A stretch of 64,000 bases of DNA. Source: Pseudoalteromonas piscicida. GTDB lineage: Bacteria; Pseudomonadota; Gammaproteobacteria; Enterobacterales; Alteromonadaceae. The translations under genes and the position numbers were made by a program. The DNA is taken from assembly GCF_002744175.1 (NCBI RefSeq), contig NZ_NKHF01000028.1:21028-85027 (forward strand). The letters run 5' to 3'. A model generated the notes under the pieces. The model worked only from the letters and a program-made list of their open reading frames with translations. It did not search any database and was not told where the DNA came from. Numbering within the stretch: position 1 is the stretch's first letter; every line of letters begins with the position of its first letter. This document shows, piece after piece, positions 45,174-54,707 of the stretch.

Positions 45174-45635
45174 CTAGTTGGAAACACTGACGATTTCCTG
45201 CCCAATACCCATCACAACTGTTACGCTGTGACGACCCCTATCTCCATACTCCACGGTCGCTTCAACTTCCGTCATGTTACAAACGAAGCCATCCGTATAA
45301 TCGAATTGTCTAGGACAAAACAGCTCAAGCTCACCATTATTTAAATTTGTCACGGTCGCTTGTAAGCCATTAGGTGTCTGGACTGTGGCACCATCATTAG
45401 CAAGTTGCTGGCGTGATCGTAAAAACACATTATTAGGAGCTCGCTGTTCCTGACGTATTAACCTCTGCATTTCACCAAACAGCATGCTCTCTGCTTCTTC
45501 ACGCTCCATCACAGCATGCGTCATTTTGATATCAAGCGTACTGGTACTCATTAAAGTTACGGCAACAGCCATCACAGCAACCACCATCACCATAGCCATA
45601 ATCAACACAACCCCGCGTTGTTTTACATTTCCCAT
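45174..45635 (-). CDS. pilX: Type IV pilus minor pilin PilX
   Basis: 153 residues. The N-terminus, KQRGVVLIMAMVMVVAVMAV, is the PilX form, in which Glu at +5 is absent and the helix is very Val/Met-rich; STSTLDIKMTHAVMEREEAE follows. Start overlaps the end of pilW by 13 bases, and pilY1 follows. Part of the tip-priming complex. Confidence 0.9.
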   Translation of the reverse strand: MGNVKQRGVVLIMAMVMVVAVMAVAVTLMSTSTLDIKMTHAVMEREEAESMLFGEMQRLIRQEQRAPNNVFLRSRQQLANDGATVQTPNGLQATVTNLNNGELELFCPRQFDYTDGFVCNMTEVEATVEYGDRGRHSVTVVMGIGQEIVSVSN

Positions 45636-46630
45636 GCTGAACCTCCCATGTTGTACATTGAAATAGTGGTTGAAAATACCGTTCTTCGAATTGCATCTGT
45701 GTAGGTTAGCTCTCGCCTGTCTGGGTCATTCCCCAAAGTGTAGGTTCGTGTTTGTACACCAAAGTCAGGATCTGGTTGCAGCACTCTTACTAACACAAAC
45801 AATTGCATCGTCAGAATGCCACGAGTACCTCCCCAGTCGGCATTGGACATGTTTGCGGTATGCCTGTACCTATCAACACGCCCGTCATAGTCACTATCTA
45901 GACCAAATACCAAGCGCATCTGCTCTATGCCTTCTATAACAAGCTCATCGTTCATGCCACCGTTAACCAGTAAACGCTGCCTTCTCAATACCGGGATAGT
46001 AATGGTGCGATTATTAATGATCTGCTGCTCTTCGCTAATGTAGTAAACATGGTGGCTGTATGGCCATAATGTGGCATTGACGCTCGGCATATCGCCAATA
46101 TTATTTCCAGCGATAAACTCTGCCTGTTCCTGCTGTGCAATAAAGTAGTACCTTGATGCTTGAATAGCCGCGGCATCAGGAATGAGTCCAACGGTTTCCA
46201 CTGGGTTGCCTTCTAGAAACTTAACTTGCAGAACCTCTGATTGCGCGGTTGCTCTGGTAATACAACCTAACGCATTTGAATTGGTCGTAAAGGTAGCCCA
46301 AATTGGTCTGAAGTTCGCAGGTTCGTTATTTGGAAAGCTGCCGTTATTGATGCCGCCAGAGCAGTCATTGCCAGGGTTTGCAGGTGCACGTTGATTGGTG
46401 TCACTAAACCCTTTGTCGTAGAAAGTTCCCCAGAAACCAACTTGCTCAATATCACGACGCATAATCGACAGCGCCAAACGGCCTTTTTCCTGTAGCTCAC
46501 CTATTTGCATCGTGTCGTTGGTTGTGGCTTTCATGCCAATATAGGTTGCAATAACACCACCTAAGAGCATTACACCTATGAACATGGCAATCATGATTTC
46601 CAGCAAGGTAAATCCAGAGGCCTGTTTCAT
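45623..46630 (-). CDS. pilW: Type IV pilus minor pilin PilW
   Basis: 335 residues. Cleavage site SG-FTLLEIMIAMFIGVMLL, Glu at +5, then the long PilW head with RRDIEQVGFWGTF and a calcium-type loop, GLDSDYDGRVDRYRHTA, closely like that of PilY1. It lies 2 bases after pilV and overlaps pilX. Confidence 0.92.
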   Translation of the reverse strand: MKQASGFTLLEIMIAMFIGVMLLGGVIATYIGMKATTNDTMQIGELQEKGRLALSIMRRDIEQVGFWGTFYDKGFSDTNQRAPANPGNDCSGGINNGSFPNNEPANFRPIWATFTTNSNALGCITRATAQSEVLQVKFLEGNPVETVGLIPDAAAIQASRYYFIAQQEQAEFIAGNNIGDMPSVNATLWPYSHHVYYISEEQQIINNRTITIPVLRRQRLLVNGGMNDELVIEGIEQMRLVFGLDSDYDGRVDRYRHTANMSNADWGGTRGILTMQLFVLVRVLQPDPDFGVQTRTYTLGNDPDRRELTYTDAIRRTVFSTTISMYNMGGSAWEM

Positions 46631-46632
46631 AA

Positions 46633-47181
46633 TTAGCTCCTAATTAATATAAAGGTTTCCATAACTACCGCCCGACGTCTATCATCGTTGACACCGCAGT
46701 CTCCAGCTGGATTGTTTTCTAGCGCCGTCATTGCCTGACGGCCGCGCCAAGTCACAATCACTTGTACATTGACCCCTGCCGCATCAGCGCCCGACGTGGG
46801 GTTAATGCAAACTATCGCATTATCTAGTGCCCCTGTATTTTCTCTGGCTCTTATAGCGCGGCGCCAATTCGCTATATCTGTTTGAGCTATTGCCGCGGCA
46901 CTACAAAAGCCGGTATAGCAGGCCGTGGTTGCTTGGACGGCTTCTGTGCTATTAAAATCGATATCATAAAGTGTGGTGATATTGGTGGCATCGTTACTGC
47001 GAATACGGTGCATAATATCGCTGGCAAGCTCTACTGCAGCTGCCCGTTGCATTGAGTCAAAACTCGCTTGTTTTGCTTTTGCTTGCAACGCTACCGCGCC
47101 TAATAGCCCGAAACTTAAAATCATAAAAGCAATGAGTACTTCTAATAATGTAAAGCCTTGCTGCTTGTGCTGATGACACAT
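46633..47181 (-). CDS. pilV: Type IV pilus minor pilin PilV
   Basis: 182 residues from ATG 47181 (MCHQHKQQG-FTLLEVLIAF, Glu at +5); a TTG 18 bases upstream is a less likely start. The family segment SFGLLGAVALQAKAKQAS follows. First gene of the pilV-W-X-Y1-E operon, with a LytTR-type direct repeat 72-100 bp upstream. Confidence 0.92.
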   Translation of the reverse strand: MCHQHKQQGFTLLEVLIAFMILSFGLLGAVALQAKAKQASFDSMQRAAAVELASDIMHRIRSNDATNITTLYDIDFNSTEAVQATTACYTGFCSAAAIAQTDIANWRRAIRARENTGALDNAIVCINPTSGADAAGVNVQVIVTWRGRQAMTALENNPAGDCGVNDDRRRAVVMETFILIRS

Positions 47182-47252
47182 AGTCAACCTAACATTCAAT
47201 TATCCTAGTATCAGTGTATGCAAGCCATATGGAAACTCAATGTGAGATGGCG

Positions 47253-47281
47253 TGAACGGTTTATCGAGCCGATAGACGGTT
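47253..47281 (-). promoter_or_regulatory. LytTR-type direct repeat upstream of pilV
   Basis: Minus strand: AACCGTCTA (47273-47281) and AACCGTTCA (47253-47261), 9-bp direct repeats with centres exactly 20 bp apart, the layout bound by LytTR regulators. The second also contains CCGTTC, the start of the AlgR box CCGTTCGTC. It begins right after the stop of the LytTR regulator gene and faces pilV. Confidence 0.6.
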
Positions 47282-47283
47282 AA

Positions 47284-47970
47284 TTAGAGTGAGGATTTTA
47301 ACTGTGAGTATGCTCGCCGGCTCACTTCATAACGCTCAGGGAGGGACTTGAGACAAACAAAGTGCTGCTGTGCTTGCGACTCCACACTTTTTATTTCATC
47401 ACGTTTAACCAGTGTACTTCGATGAATTTGAATAAAGTGGCTAGGAAACTTATCTAATAGCGATTTAAGCGATATATCAATCAAGGCGTGGGAGCCAGAT
47501 GTCAATGTAATTCGAGTATATTTATCGTCCGCCTGTGCAACAACGACATCCGCCAATTGGACATGACGTAACTCACCGGCAACATGATAGCTCAATGTCT
47601 CTGTTGCCGGAAAAATAGTCGTTAACAGGTTACGTAATTTATCTTCGCTCAGTGGTTTTACAAGGTAGCCATTAGCATGTAAATCAAACGCTTCAAGTGC
47701 ATATTCAGGATGTGCCGTTAAGAAAACGATTTTCATGCGCGGGAAACGTTGCCTAAGTTGAGTGGCAAATGCAACACCACAAAGGCCAGGCATAGAAATA
47801 TCTAAAAAAATTAGCGTCACGATTTCGTTTTCAAGCAATGCCTCCGCCGCTTCTGCACTTTGCGCTTCACCAATACAAACAAAGCCTGCTTGATTATCCA
47901 TCAAACGTTTAATTCGAGCTCTGGCAAGAGGCTCATCATCGACGATAAGATAAGGTATTGGTTTAATCAT
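47284..47970 (-). CDS. LytTR-family response regulator (AlgR-like)
   Basis: 228 residues. Receiver at about 1-120 with YLIVDDEPLARARI, phosphoacceptor in LIFLDISMPGLCG and VFLTAHPEYALEAF, then NGYLVKPLSEDKL. The C-terminal LytTR DNA-binding domain (VAQADDKYTRITLTSGSHAL, FIQIHRSTLVKRDEI) follows. Its ATG overlaps the kinase stop (ATGA). In Pseudomonas aeruginosa AlgR activates the homologous minor pilin operon; here the regulator lies directly upstream of it, on the same strand. Confidence 0.92.
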   Translation of the reverse strand: MIKPIPYLIVDDEPLARARIKRLMDNQAGFVCIGEAQSAEAAEALLENEIVTLIFLDISMPGLCGVAFATQLRQRFPRMKIVFLTAHPEYALEAFDLHANGYLVKPLSEDKLRNLLTTIFPATETLSYHVAGELRHVQLADVVVAQADDKYTRITLTSGSHALIDISLKSLLDKFPSHFIQIHRSTLVKRDEIKSVESQAQQHFVCLKSLPERYEVSRRAYSQLKSSL

Positions 47971-48971
47971 AACGGTAAGCGAATGTATACAGTAAAGCTA
48001 TCTTCTCTAGCTTCTGCTTTAAAATCAATAGGCTGGTCGTAGTAAAGTGCAAGGCGACGCTGAATATTACTCAGCCCTATTCCATGTCCCTGGTGCGTGG
48101 ATTGTAGTTCGGGGTCGTAGCTATTGGTAATAACAATCGTTAATTGCGACTGATGACCACTGATATTAATTTCGATATCAGCACCTGTTGGACTCGGCTC
48201 AACGCCATGACTAACAGCATTTTCAAGCAGTGGCTGCAAAATTAATGTCGGGATCATCTCATCTCCCTTCACATTTACTATGTTCCACTTAACCCGAAGG
48301 CGAGTTGCAAAACGCCACTGCTCTAGCGCAAGGTAGGACTTACACAGCTCAATTTCACTGTGCAATGACACAATATTTTTTACCGACATCGCTGCACGCG
48401 ATAAATCGGCGAGTGCTAGCGCTGACTTTTCCGCAGCACTAGGGTCGACATGCACTAACTCTGCCACCGTATTCAGGGTATTATACAAAAAGTGTGGTCT
48501 TATTCTCGCATGTAAGGCCTCAAGTTCAGCTTTGGATAAAGCATGTACTTTACGGATATTATCCGTATAAATGGCCAAAAAGTGAGCGAATATAGTCATG
48601 ATACACAGACATATTGCAATGTTACGCCATAGATCTAACTCGACTTTTGCCTCGTCAATCCAACCAAGTAAAGTAAAAGCGTACGGAAACGCCATACTAG
48701 TGCAGCAAGTACCAAGCACAAATATAAGGATTAATAGTCCTGCCTCAGCGAGATCTGATTGGTTTTCTACAAAATGGCGAATAATGGCTAACATAGCCAA
48801 TGAAAAAAAAGCGGTAAAGTGAATAAATAAGCTGGCAAGACCCAATGATTGCCAAAAAAATACGGGAGAAATCAATGCATAAAGAAAGGCAAGTAGTTGC
48901 GAGGCAACCAGCAAAGCCAGTATACCTCGCTCGCTAAGTAGTGCAGACAACAACCTAATACGTGGTGTCAT
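47967..48971 (-). CDS. LytS/AlgZ-type sensor histidine kinase
   Basis: 334 residues. About four hydrophobic segments at 15-160 form a membrane module without a large periplasmic loop; then the His-kinase domain with RIRPHFLYNTLNTVAELVHV (phosphoacceptor His) and a C-terminal ATPase with LENAVSHGVEP and GHGIGLSNIQRRL. Pairs with the overlapping LytTR regulator. Starts 14 bases after ispH, so it may be read from the ispH operon as well. Confidence 0.91.
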   Translation of the reverse strand: MTPRIRLLSALLSERGILALLVASQLLAFLYALISPVFFWQSLGLASLFIHFTAFFSLAMLAIIRHFVENQSDLAEAGLLILIFVLGTCCTSMAFPYAFTLLGWIDEAKVELDLWRNIAICLCIMTIFAHFLAIYTDNIRKVHALSKAELEALHARIRPHFLYNTLNTVAELVHVDPSAAEKSALALADLSRAAMSVKNIVSLHSEIELCKSYLALEQWRFATRLRVKWNIVNVKGDEMIPTLILQPLLENAVSHGVEPSPTGADIEINISGHQSQLTIVITNSYDPELQSTHQGHGIGLSNIQRRLALYYDQPIDFKAEAREDSFTVYIRLPL

Positions 48972-48984
48972 CGCCCTACTCCGT

Positions 48985-49914
48985 CTATCTAAGCTCTACT
49001 GGTACAGCGAAGACAACGTTCTCTTCTTGTCCTGGGTTTTCAACTACAGTTTTCCCGCCCAGCTCTTTGAGTCTTGAAATAACCTGTTGAACTAGAACCT
49101 CTGGTGCAGATGCCCCTGCGGTAACTCCTACTTTAGTTGCCTCAGAAAACCAGCTTTCCTCAATGGAAGACGCATCATCAATCAAAAATGCTTTAGTGCC
49201 CATTTTATCTGCAAGTTCTCGCAAACGATTTGAGTTCGAGCTATTTTTTGCACCTACAACGAGAAGTAAGTCTACCTTGTCAGCCAAATCTCGAACTGCA
49301 TCCTGACGATTTTGCGTCGCATAACAGATATCGTCTTTACGGGGACCACTGATGTTCGGAAACTTCTTACGAAGCGCGTCTATTACATCAGCTGTATCAT
49401 CTACCGATAGTGTGGTCTGACTACAGTAAAATACATTATCTGCGTCTTTGACTTCCAAGGTTTCAACGTCTTCAGGCTTCTCAACAAGGTAGATACCACC
49501 GTTTGGGTTATCATATTGACCCATAGTGCCTTCGACTTCAGGGTGGCCATGGTGACCAATCAGCACGCACTCAGTTCCTTTTCGGCTAGCACGGGTGACT
49601 TCCATATGTACCTTAGTCACTAAAGGGCAAGTGGCATCGAATACTTTCAGCTCTCGACGCTTAGCTTCATTGCGAACTTGTTGAGAAACGCCATGGGCAC
49701 TGAAAATTACGATGCTATCGTCTGGCACTTCATTTAACTCTTCAACAAAAACTGCGCCACGAGCTTTTAGCCCATCAACGACATATTTGTTATGAACGAC
49801 CTCGTGACGAACATAGATAGGCGCTGCAAAAATGTCGAGAGCTCGCTCAACAATGCTGATTGCTCTATCTACGCCAGCACAAAATCCTCTCGGGTTTGCC
49901 AGCAAGATTTCCAT
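48985..49914 (-). CDS. ispH: 4-hydroxy-3-methylbut-2-enyl diphosphate reductase
   Basis: Fe-S enzyme making IPP and DMAPP in the last step of the MEP pathway. Cluster Cys in [24 protein letters not shown] and [14 protein letters not shown]; also [13 protein letters not shown]. 309 residues. Overlaps the fkpB stop by one base and is last of the ribF-ileS-lspA-fkpB-ispH order known from E. coli. Confidence 0.97.
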   Translation of the reverse strand: MEILLANPRGFCAGVDRAISIVERALDIFAAPIYVRHEVVHNKYVVDGLKARGAVFVEELNEVPDDSIVIFSAHGVSQQVRNEAKRRELKVFDATCPLVTKVHMEVTRASRKGTECVLIGHHGHPEVEGTMGQYDNPNGGIYLVEKPEDVETLEVKDADNVFYCSQTTLSVDDTADVIDALRKKFPNISGPRKDDICYATQNRQDAVRDLADKVDLLLVVGAKNSSNSNRLRELADKMGTKAFLIDDASSIEESWFSEATKVGVTAGASAPEVLVQQVISRLKELGGKTVVENPGQEENVVFAVPVELR

Positions 49915-50354
49915 TAGTTACTTACCTCTAGAATTTCAACTTCAAAGGTCACTTTTTGCCCAGCCAACGGATGATTAAAGTCAACCGTCACTGAGTCACC
50001 AGCAACTTCTCGGATCAAACCAGGTAGGTCTGTGCCGTCAGGCTGAGTAAACGCAATAATACTGCCGACTTGAGCTGGTGTATCTGCACCAAACTTGCTT
50101 CTATCAACATAATAAATATTGTCAGGATTCGGCTGCCCAAAAGCGTCTTCAGGTTCTAACTCAAAGGACTTTTGCTCGCCCGCTTTTAGTCCAAGTAAGC
50201 ACTTTTCAAAGTTTTCAGTCAGGCTGCCATCGCCCATAAAAAGCTTAGCAGGTTTATTATGGACTTTGGTTGAGTCTGCTGCTGAGCCGTCTTCCAACTT
50301 AATTGAGAAATGGAACAATACTTCAGACTTTGCTCCAATTACTTGTTCACTCAC
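49914..50354 (-). CDS. fkpB: FKBP-type peptidyl-prolyl isomerase (SlyD-like, FkpB)
   Basis: 146 residues. FKBP domain with an insert-in-flap: [36 protein letters not shown], then [14 protein letters not shown] and [19 protein letters not shown]. It overlaps lspA by 4 bases (ATGA) and ispH by one, so it is tightly coupled in the operon. Confidence 0.95.
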   Translation of the reverse strand: MSEQVIGAKSEVLFHFSIKLEDGSAADSTKVHNKPAKLFMGDGSLTENFEKCLLGLKAGEQKSFELEPEDAFGQPNPDNIYYVDRSKFGADTPAQVGSIIAFTQPDGTDLPGLIREVAGDSVTVDFNHPLAGQKVTFEVEILEVSN

Positions 50355-50854
50355 GAATTTTTCTCCTGTGGTTTATCGCCACTGGTAAAGGCATCGAAAA
50401 TTAGCAATGCAGCCCCACCCACAATTGCCATGTCAGCAACATTAAATGCAGGGTAGTGCCAATTTTGATAATAGAAGTGTAGAAAATCGATCACATAGCC
50501 GTGGATAATGCGATCATACAGATTGCCTACCGCACCACCTAATACTAGTGCATACGCCAATCCTAACTTCCAATTTGATGCTGGAAGTTTGCGCAGCCAA
50601 AAAATCAGCAGCGTACTGATTGCCACCGCTATACCACTTAAGAAATAGCGCTGCCAGCCACCCGCTTCACTTAAAAAGCTGAATGCGGCACCGTAGTTGT
50701 GCATATAGGTTAGATTGAATATAGGTAAGATATCAATGGATTCGTACAGTTCCATTTCAGCCATAACCAGTGCTTTGGTGAAGTAGTCTACTGCAAAAAG
50801 CAGTAGACTAAGCCACAACCACACCAGACCACTTTTCTGTGTAGTTTGTGTCAC
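50351..50854 (-). CDS. lspA: Lipoprotein signal peptidase II
   Basis: Inner-membrane aspartyl protease that cuts prolipoproteins, including those in this window. Four membrane segments in 167 residues. Catalytic Asp residues are in GGAVGNLYDRIIHGYVIDF and FNVADMAIVGG. Lies 9 bases after ileS. Confidence 0.97.
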   Translation of the reverse strand: MTQTTQKSGLVWLWLSLLLFAVDYFTKALVMAEMELYESIDILPIFNLTYMHNYGAAFSFLSEAGGWQRYFLSGIAVAISTLLIFWLRKLPASNWKLGLAYALVLGGAVGNLYDRIIHGYVIDFLHFYYQNWHYPAFNVADMAIVGGAALLIFDAFTSGDKPQEKNS

Positions 50855-50863
50855 GTTTGACTC

Positions 50864-53692
50864 CTAGGCAAATTGACGCTGCTCGCCATCACCTTCAACG
50901 TTACTAATACAACGACCACAAATATCTGCGTGTTGCGCATCCGCACCTACATCATCGGTATAGTGCCAGCAACGGTCACATTTTTTAGCCGCGGTTGCCG
51001 CTACGCTGATAAACAAGCCGTCTATCTCAGTCGCAATAGCATTTTCTGGCTGACTATTTACCACCTCAACCGTAGCTTTAGAGGTTAATAGTACGAAGCG
51101 TAACTCATCACCGATCGCAGTTAATTGCTCAGCTAACTCACCGCCAGTGTAAAGTGTTACTTCAGCCTGTAAAGTCGCCCCAATCACTTCTTCTTTACGT
51201 GCGTTTTCTAGTACGCGGTTTACTTCATCACGCACGGCCAATAGGTTTTGCCAGTATTCGTTATTTAACGACCCTTCGGTAGCACCTTCGATTGCATCAT
51301 ACCAAGTATCGGTAAATACAAACTGACCACGTTCACCTGGCAGTACTTCCCAGATCTCTTGAGCGGTGAAGCTCATGATTGGCGCCATCCAACGGGTCAT
51401 TGCTTCTGCGATATGGTAAAGCGCAGACTGACAAGAACGACGCGCATGGCTATCGCTTTTCGCCGTGTATTGACGGTCTTTAATCACGTCAAGATAGAAC
51501 GACCCTAGCTCACCGGTACAGAAGTTCATTAGTTTCTGTGTTACTTGCAACATTTGATACTTGTCGTAAGCCGTTTTGATCTCAGTTTGTAGTTGTGCTG
51601 CACGTGCTACAATCCAGCGATCCAACTCAACCATGTCTTCAATCGCAACAAGATCTGTCTTAGGGTCGAATCCGCTTAAATTTGCCAACAAGTAACGGCT
51701 CGTATTACGAATACGACGATAACGGTCTGCTGAACGCTTAAAAATTTCATCAGATACTGTCATCTCAGCAGTGTAATCTGTCGATGCTACCCATAGACGT
51801 AGAATATCTGCACCCAGCTTGTTCATGATGTCTTGCGGTGAGATCACGTTGCCTAAAGACTTAGACATTTTGTGACCTTTTTCGTCTACCGTAAAGCCGT
51901 GAGTTAACACTTGCTTATATGGCGCGTGGCCATTGATAGCAACCGACGTCATCATAGATGACATAAACCAACCGCGGTGTTGATCCGACCCTTCTAGGTA
52001 CAGGTCCGCTGGACCCGTTAGCTCATCACGAGCATCCACAACACACGCGTGTGTTACCCCAGAGTCAAACCACACATCGAGCGTATCTTGTACTTTTACA
52101 TATTGTTGTGCGTCGGCTTCGCTTAGTAGTGTCGTCGGCTCTAGGTCATACCATGCCTGAATGCCTTTTTCTTCTACTAGTTTAGCAACTGATTCAATTA
52201 AGTTTTCTGTGTCTGGGTGCAAGCTCCCAGTATCTTTATCAACGAATAGTGCAATTGGCACGCCCCACGTGCGTTGACGCGAAATACACCAATCCGGACG
52301 ACCTTCAACCATGTTGGCAATACGGCTTTCGCCCCACTCTGGCAACCATTCAGTCTGCTTAATTTCGTTTAGTGAATCAGCACGTAGGTTTGCTTGATCC
52401 ATGCTCACAAACCACTGCGGTGTCGCACGGAAGATAATTGGTGTCTTATGACGCCAGCAATGCGGATAGCTGTGTGTTAGCGCTTTGTGGCGGAATAGCA
52501 CGCCCTTTTCAGTCAATAGCTCAATAATGCTGTCATTGGCTTTAAATACGTGCTGTCCTGCAAAAATAGGCGTATCTGGTAGGTAAACACCATTTGCACC
52601 AACAGGGTTAGCAACTTCAAGGCCATAAGCTTGACCAGCTGCAAAGTCTTCTTGACCATGACCCGGTGCAGTATGAACAATACCAGTACCTGAGTCTGTG
52701 GTGACGTGTTCGCCTAAGATCACTGGCACGTCAAAGTCTAAGAACGGGTGTGCCACTTGCAGGTTTTCTAGTGCTGCACCTTTCACATAACCTAGTACAT
52801 GGAAGTGTTTAAAGCCAAAGCGGTCTACAGCATCTTTTACCAATTCAGAACCAAGCACAATACGCTGTTCTTGGCCTTCATCTTCAATCTGTACTAACGC
52901 ATACTCTAGTGCACCATGTACTGCTACAGCACGGTTTGCAGGCAGTGTCCAAGGTGTAGTCGTCCAGATAGCGGTGCTCACTTCACCCTTGCCTTCATGC
53001 CCTTCGGCCAAGCCAAATGCTTTAACAATTGCTGCTTGATCAGCAAATACAAACTTAACATCGATGGCTGGAGACTGTTTGTCTTGGTATTCAACCTCAG
53101 CTTCCGCTAATGCTGAACCACAGTCAGTACACCAATGAACCGGCTTTGCTCCTTTGTGCAAGTGGCCATTTTTAATAATACGACCAAGCACACGAAGTGC
53201 GTTTGCTTCAAAGTCAAAGTTCATTGTTAGATATGGCTTATCCCAATCCCCCAGAACACCTAAGCGTTTGAAGTCTACCTTTTGACCTTCAACTTGCTTT
53301 TTAGCATAGTCGCGGCACTTTTCACGGAATTCTGCAACCGATACTTTCTTACCAGGCTTTCCTACTTTCTTTTCAACTTGCAGCTCAATTGGTAGGCCAT
53401 GACAGTCCCAACCAGGTACATAAGGCGCGTCAAAATCAGAAAGTGTTTTTGACTTAATAATAATATCTTTTAGGATTTTGTTTACTGAGTGACCTAGGTG
53501 AATATTACCATTTGCATACGGAGGACCGTCATGCAAAATAAATGGCTTTTTACCTTTTTTCGCAATGCGAATTTGACCGTATAAGTCTTCTTCATACCAT
53601 TTTTTCAGCATCTTTGGTTCGCGTTGCGCCAAATTACCACGCATCGGAAACTCAGTTTCCGGTAGATTTAAAGTATGTTTGTAGTCGCTCAT
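50864..53692 (-). CDS. ileS: Isoleucyl-tRNA synthetase
   Basis: Class I synthetase, 942 residues. HIGH-type site [17 protein letters not shown], editing domain with [21 protein letters not shown] motif [12 protein letters not shown], and a C-terminal zinc finger [10 protein letters not shown]...CGRC. Follows ribF by 21 bases. Confidence 0.98.
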   Translation of the reverse strand: MSDYKHTLNLPETEFPMRGNLAQREPKMLKKWYEEDLYGQIRIAKKGKKPFILHDGPPYANGNIHLGHSVNKILKDIIIKSKTLSDFDAPYVPGWDCHGLPIELQVEKKVGKPGKKVSVAEFREKCRDYAKKQVEGQKVDFKRLGVLGDWDKPYLTMNFDFEANALRVLGRIIKNGHLHKGAKPVHWCTDCGSALAEAEVEYQDKQSPAIDVKFVFADQAAIVKAFGLAEGHEGKGEVSTAIWTTTPWTLPANRAVAVHGALEYALVQIEDEGQEQRIVLGSELVKDAVDRFGFKHFHVLGYVKGAALENLQVAHPFLDFDVPVILGEHVTTDSGTGIVHTAPGHGQEDFAAGQAYGLEVANPVGANGVYLPDTPIFAGQHVFKANDSIIELLTEKGVLFRHKALTHSYPHCWRHKTPIIFRATPQWFVSMDQANLRADSLNEIKQTEWLPEWGESRIANMVEGRPDWCISRQRTWGVPIALFVDKDTGSLHPDTENLIESVAKLVEEKGIQAWYDLEPTTLLSEADAQQYVKVQDTLDVWFDSGVTHACVVDARDELTGPADLYLEGSDQHRGWFMSSMMTSVAINGHAPYKQVLTHGFTVDEKGHKMSKSLGNVISPQDIMNKLGADILRLWVASTDYTAEMTVSDEIFKRSADRYRRIRNTSRYLLANLSGFDPKTDLVAIEDMVELDRWIVARAAQLQTEIKTAYDKYQMLQVTQKLMNFCTGELGSFYLDVIKDRQYTAKSDSHARRSCQSALYHIAEAMTRWMAPIMSFTAQEIWEVLPGERGQFVFTDTWYDAIEGATEGSLNNEYWQNLLAVRDEVNRVLENARKEEVIGATLQAEVTLYTGGELAEQLTAIGDELRFVLLTSKATVEVVNSQPENAIATEIDGLFISVAATAAKKCDRCWHYTDDVGADAQHADICGRCISNVEGDGEQRQFA

Positions 53693-53713
53693 TTATCCTA
53701 CTTTCCGTATCGG

Positions 53714-54640
53714 CTACGTTAAAGAAAAACATTGTTTTGCATGACTAACATCTCGGCTAATTTGCTCCGTTAGTTGCGACAATGTTTCGAATTTTTGCTC
53801 ATCGCGAAGCTTTTCTATTAGCTCCACTTTCATAAATTGACCGTAGATGGTCTCATTAAAATTAAATAGATGCACCTCTAAGAGTGCTTTAGTACCGTTT
53901 AACGTTGGCTTAGTACCAACATTCGCCACACCATAATGTGTTTTTTGCTTAACGGTTGCTTTTACAGCGTATACACCACGTACTGGGCTAACTTGACGTT
54001 TCAACGCAATATTAGCGGTATGAAAACCAAGTTCTCGGCCCTTCTTCCAGCCGTGAATAACACGACCCGAAATCGCATAGGTATGACCCAGCATTTCATG
54101 TGCTTGGTGCAAATCACCCGCAGCAAGTGCGGTTCTGATCAAGGTGCTACTTACCCGGCAATCTTGTTTGCGAAAGCTTGCGGTATCTTTAACACGCATA
54201 CCAAGTGGCTCACCCACTCGCTTTAGCATGTCAAAGTCGCCTGCGCGCTCACGGCCAAAGCGAAAGTCATCACCCACCGTTAATGCTTTGGTGCCAAGCT
54301 TTGCAACTAACACGTCTTTAATAAATTGCTCAGCATCTTGTGCGGCAAACTTACGATTAAAGTTTACGCAGATAACTCTGTCGATGCCTAATTCTTGCAA
54401 TAAGACCAGCTTATCACGTAGTCGTGTTAACCGTGCAGGCGCTTTGTCTTTTGCAAAAAACTCCAAAGGCTGTGGTTCAAACAGCATCACCGTGCTTGGT
54501 AATTGGTAGTGTTTTGCATCGCTAATAAGCCCCTTCAAAACTTCTACATGTCCCAAATGAACCCCATCAAAGTTTCCAATCGTCAACACACAGCCAAAAT
54601 GGTGTGGTCGAATATTATGGATCCCTCGGATTAGTTGCAT
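53714..54640 (-). CDS. ribF: Bifunctional riboflavin kinase/FAD synthetase
   Basis: Makes FMN and FAD. The adenylyltransferase domain has TIGNFDGVHLGHVEVL; the kinase domain has SGRVIHGWKKGRELGFHTAN and GVANVGTKPTLNG. I set the start at ATG 54640 (308 residues, MQLIRGIHNI) because it aligns with the E. coli start; the frame is open 10 codons further up. Confidence 0.96.
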   Translation of the reverse strand: MQLIRGIHNIRPHHFGCVLTIGNFDGVHLGHVEVLKGLISDAKHYQLPSTVMLFEPQPLEFFAKDKAPARLTRLRDKLVLLQELGIDRVICVNFNRKFAAQDAEQFIKDVLVAKLGTKALTVGDDFRFGRERAGDFDMLKRVGEPLGMRVKDTASFRKQDCRVSSTLIRTALAAGDLHQAHEMLGHTYAISGRVIHGWKKGRELGFHTANIALKRQVSPVRGVYAVKATVKQKTHYGVANVGTKPTLNGTKALLEVHLFNFNETIYGQFMKVELIEKLRDEQKFETLSQLTEQISRDVSHAKQCFSLT

Positions 54641-54707
54641 AGTGCCGTGCCTTTGTGCAGCAAATATCAAAGAGCCCGATTATACCCAAGTTGCTCAAAA
54701 ATGCGAA

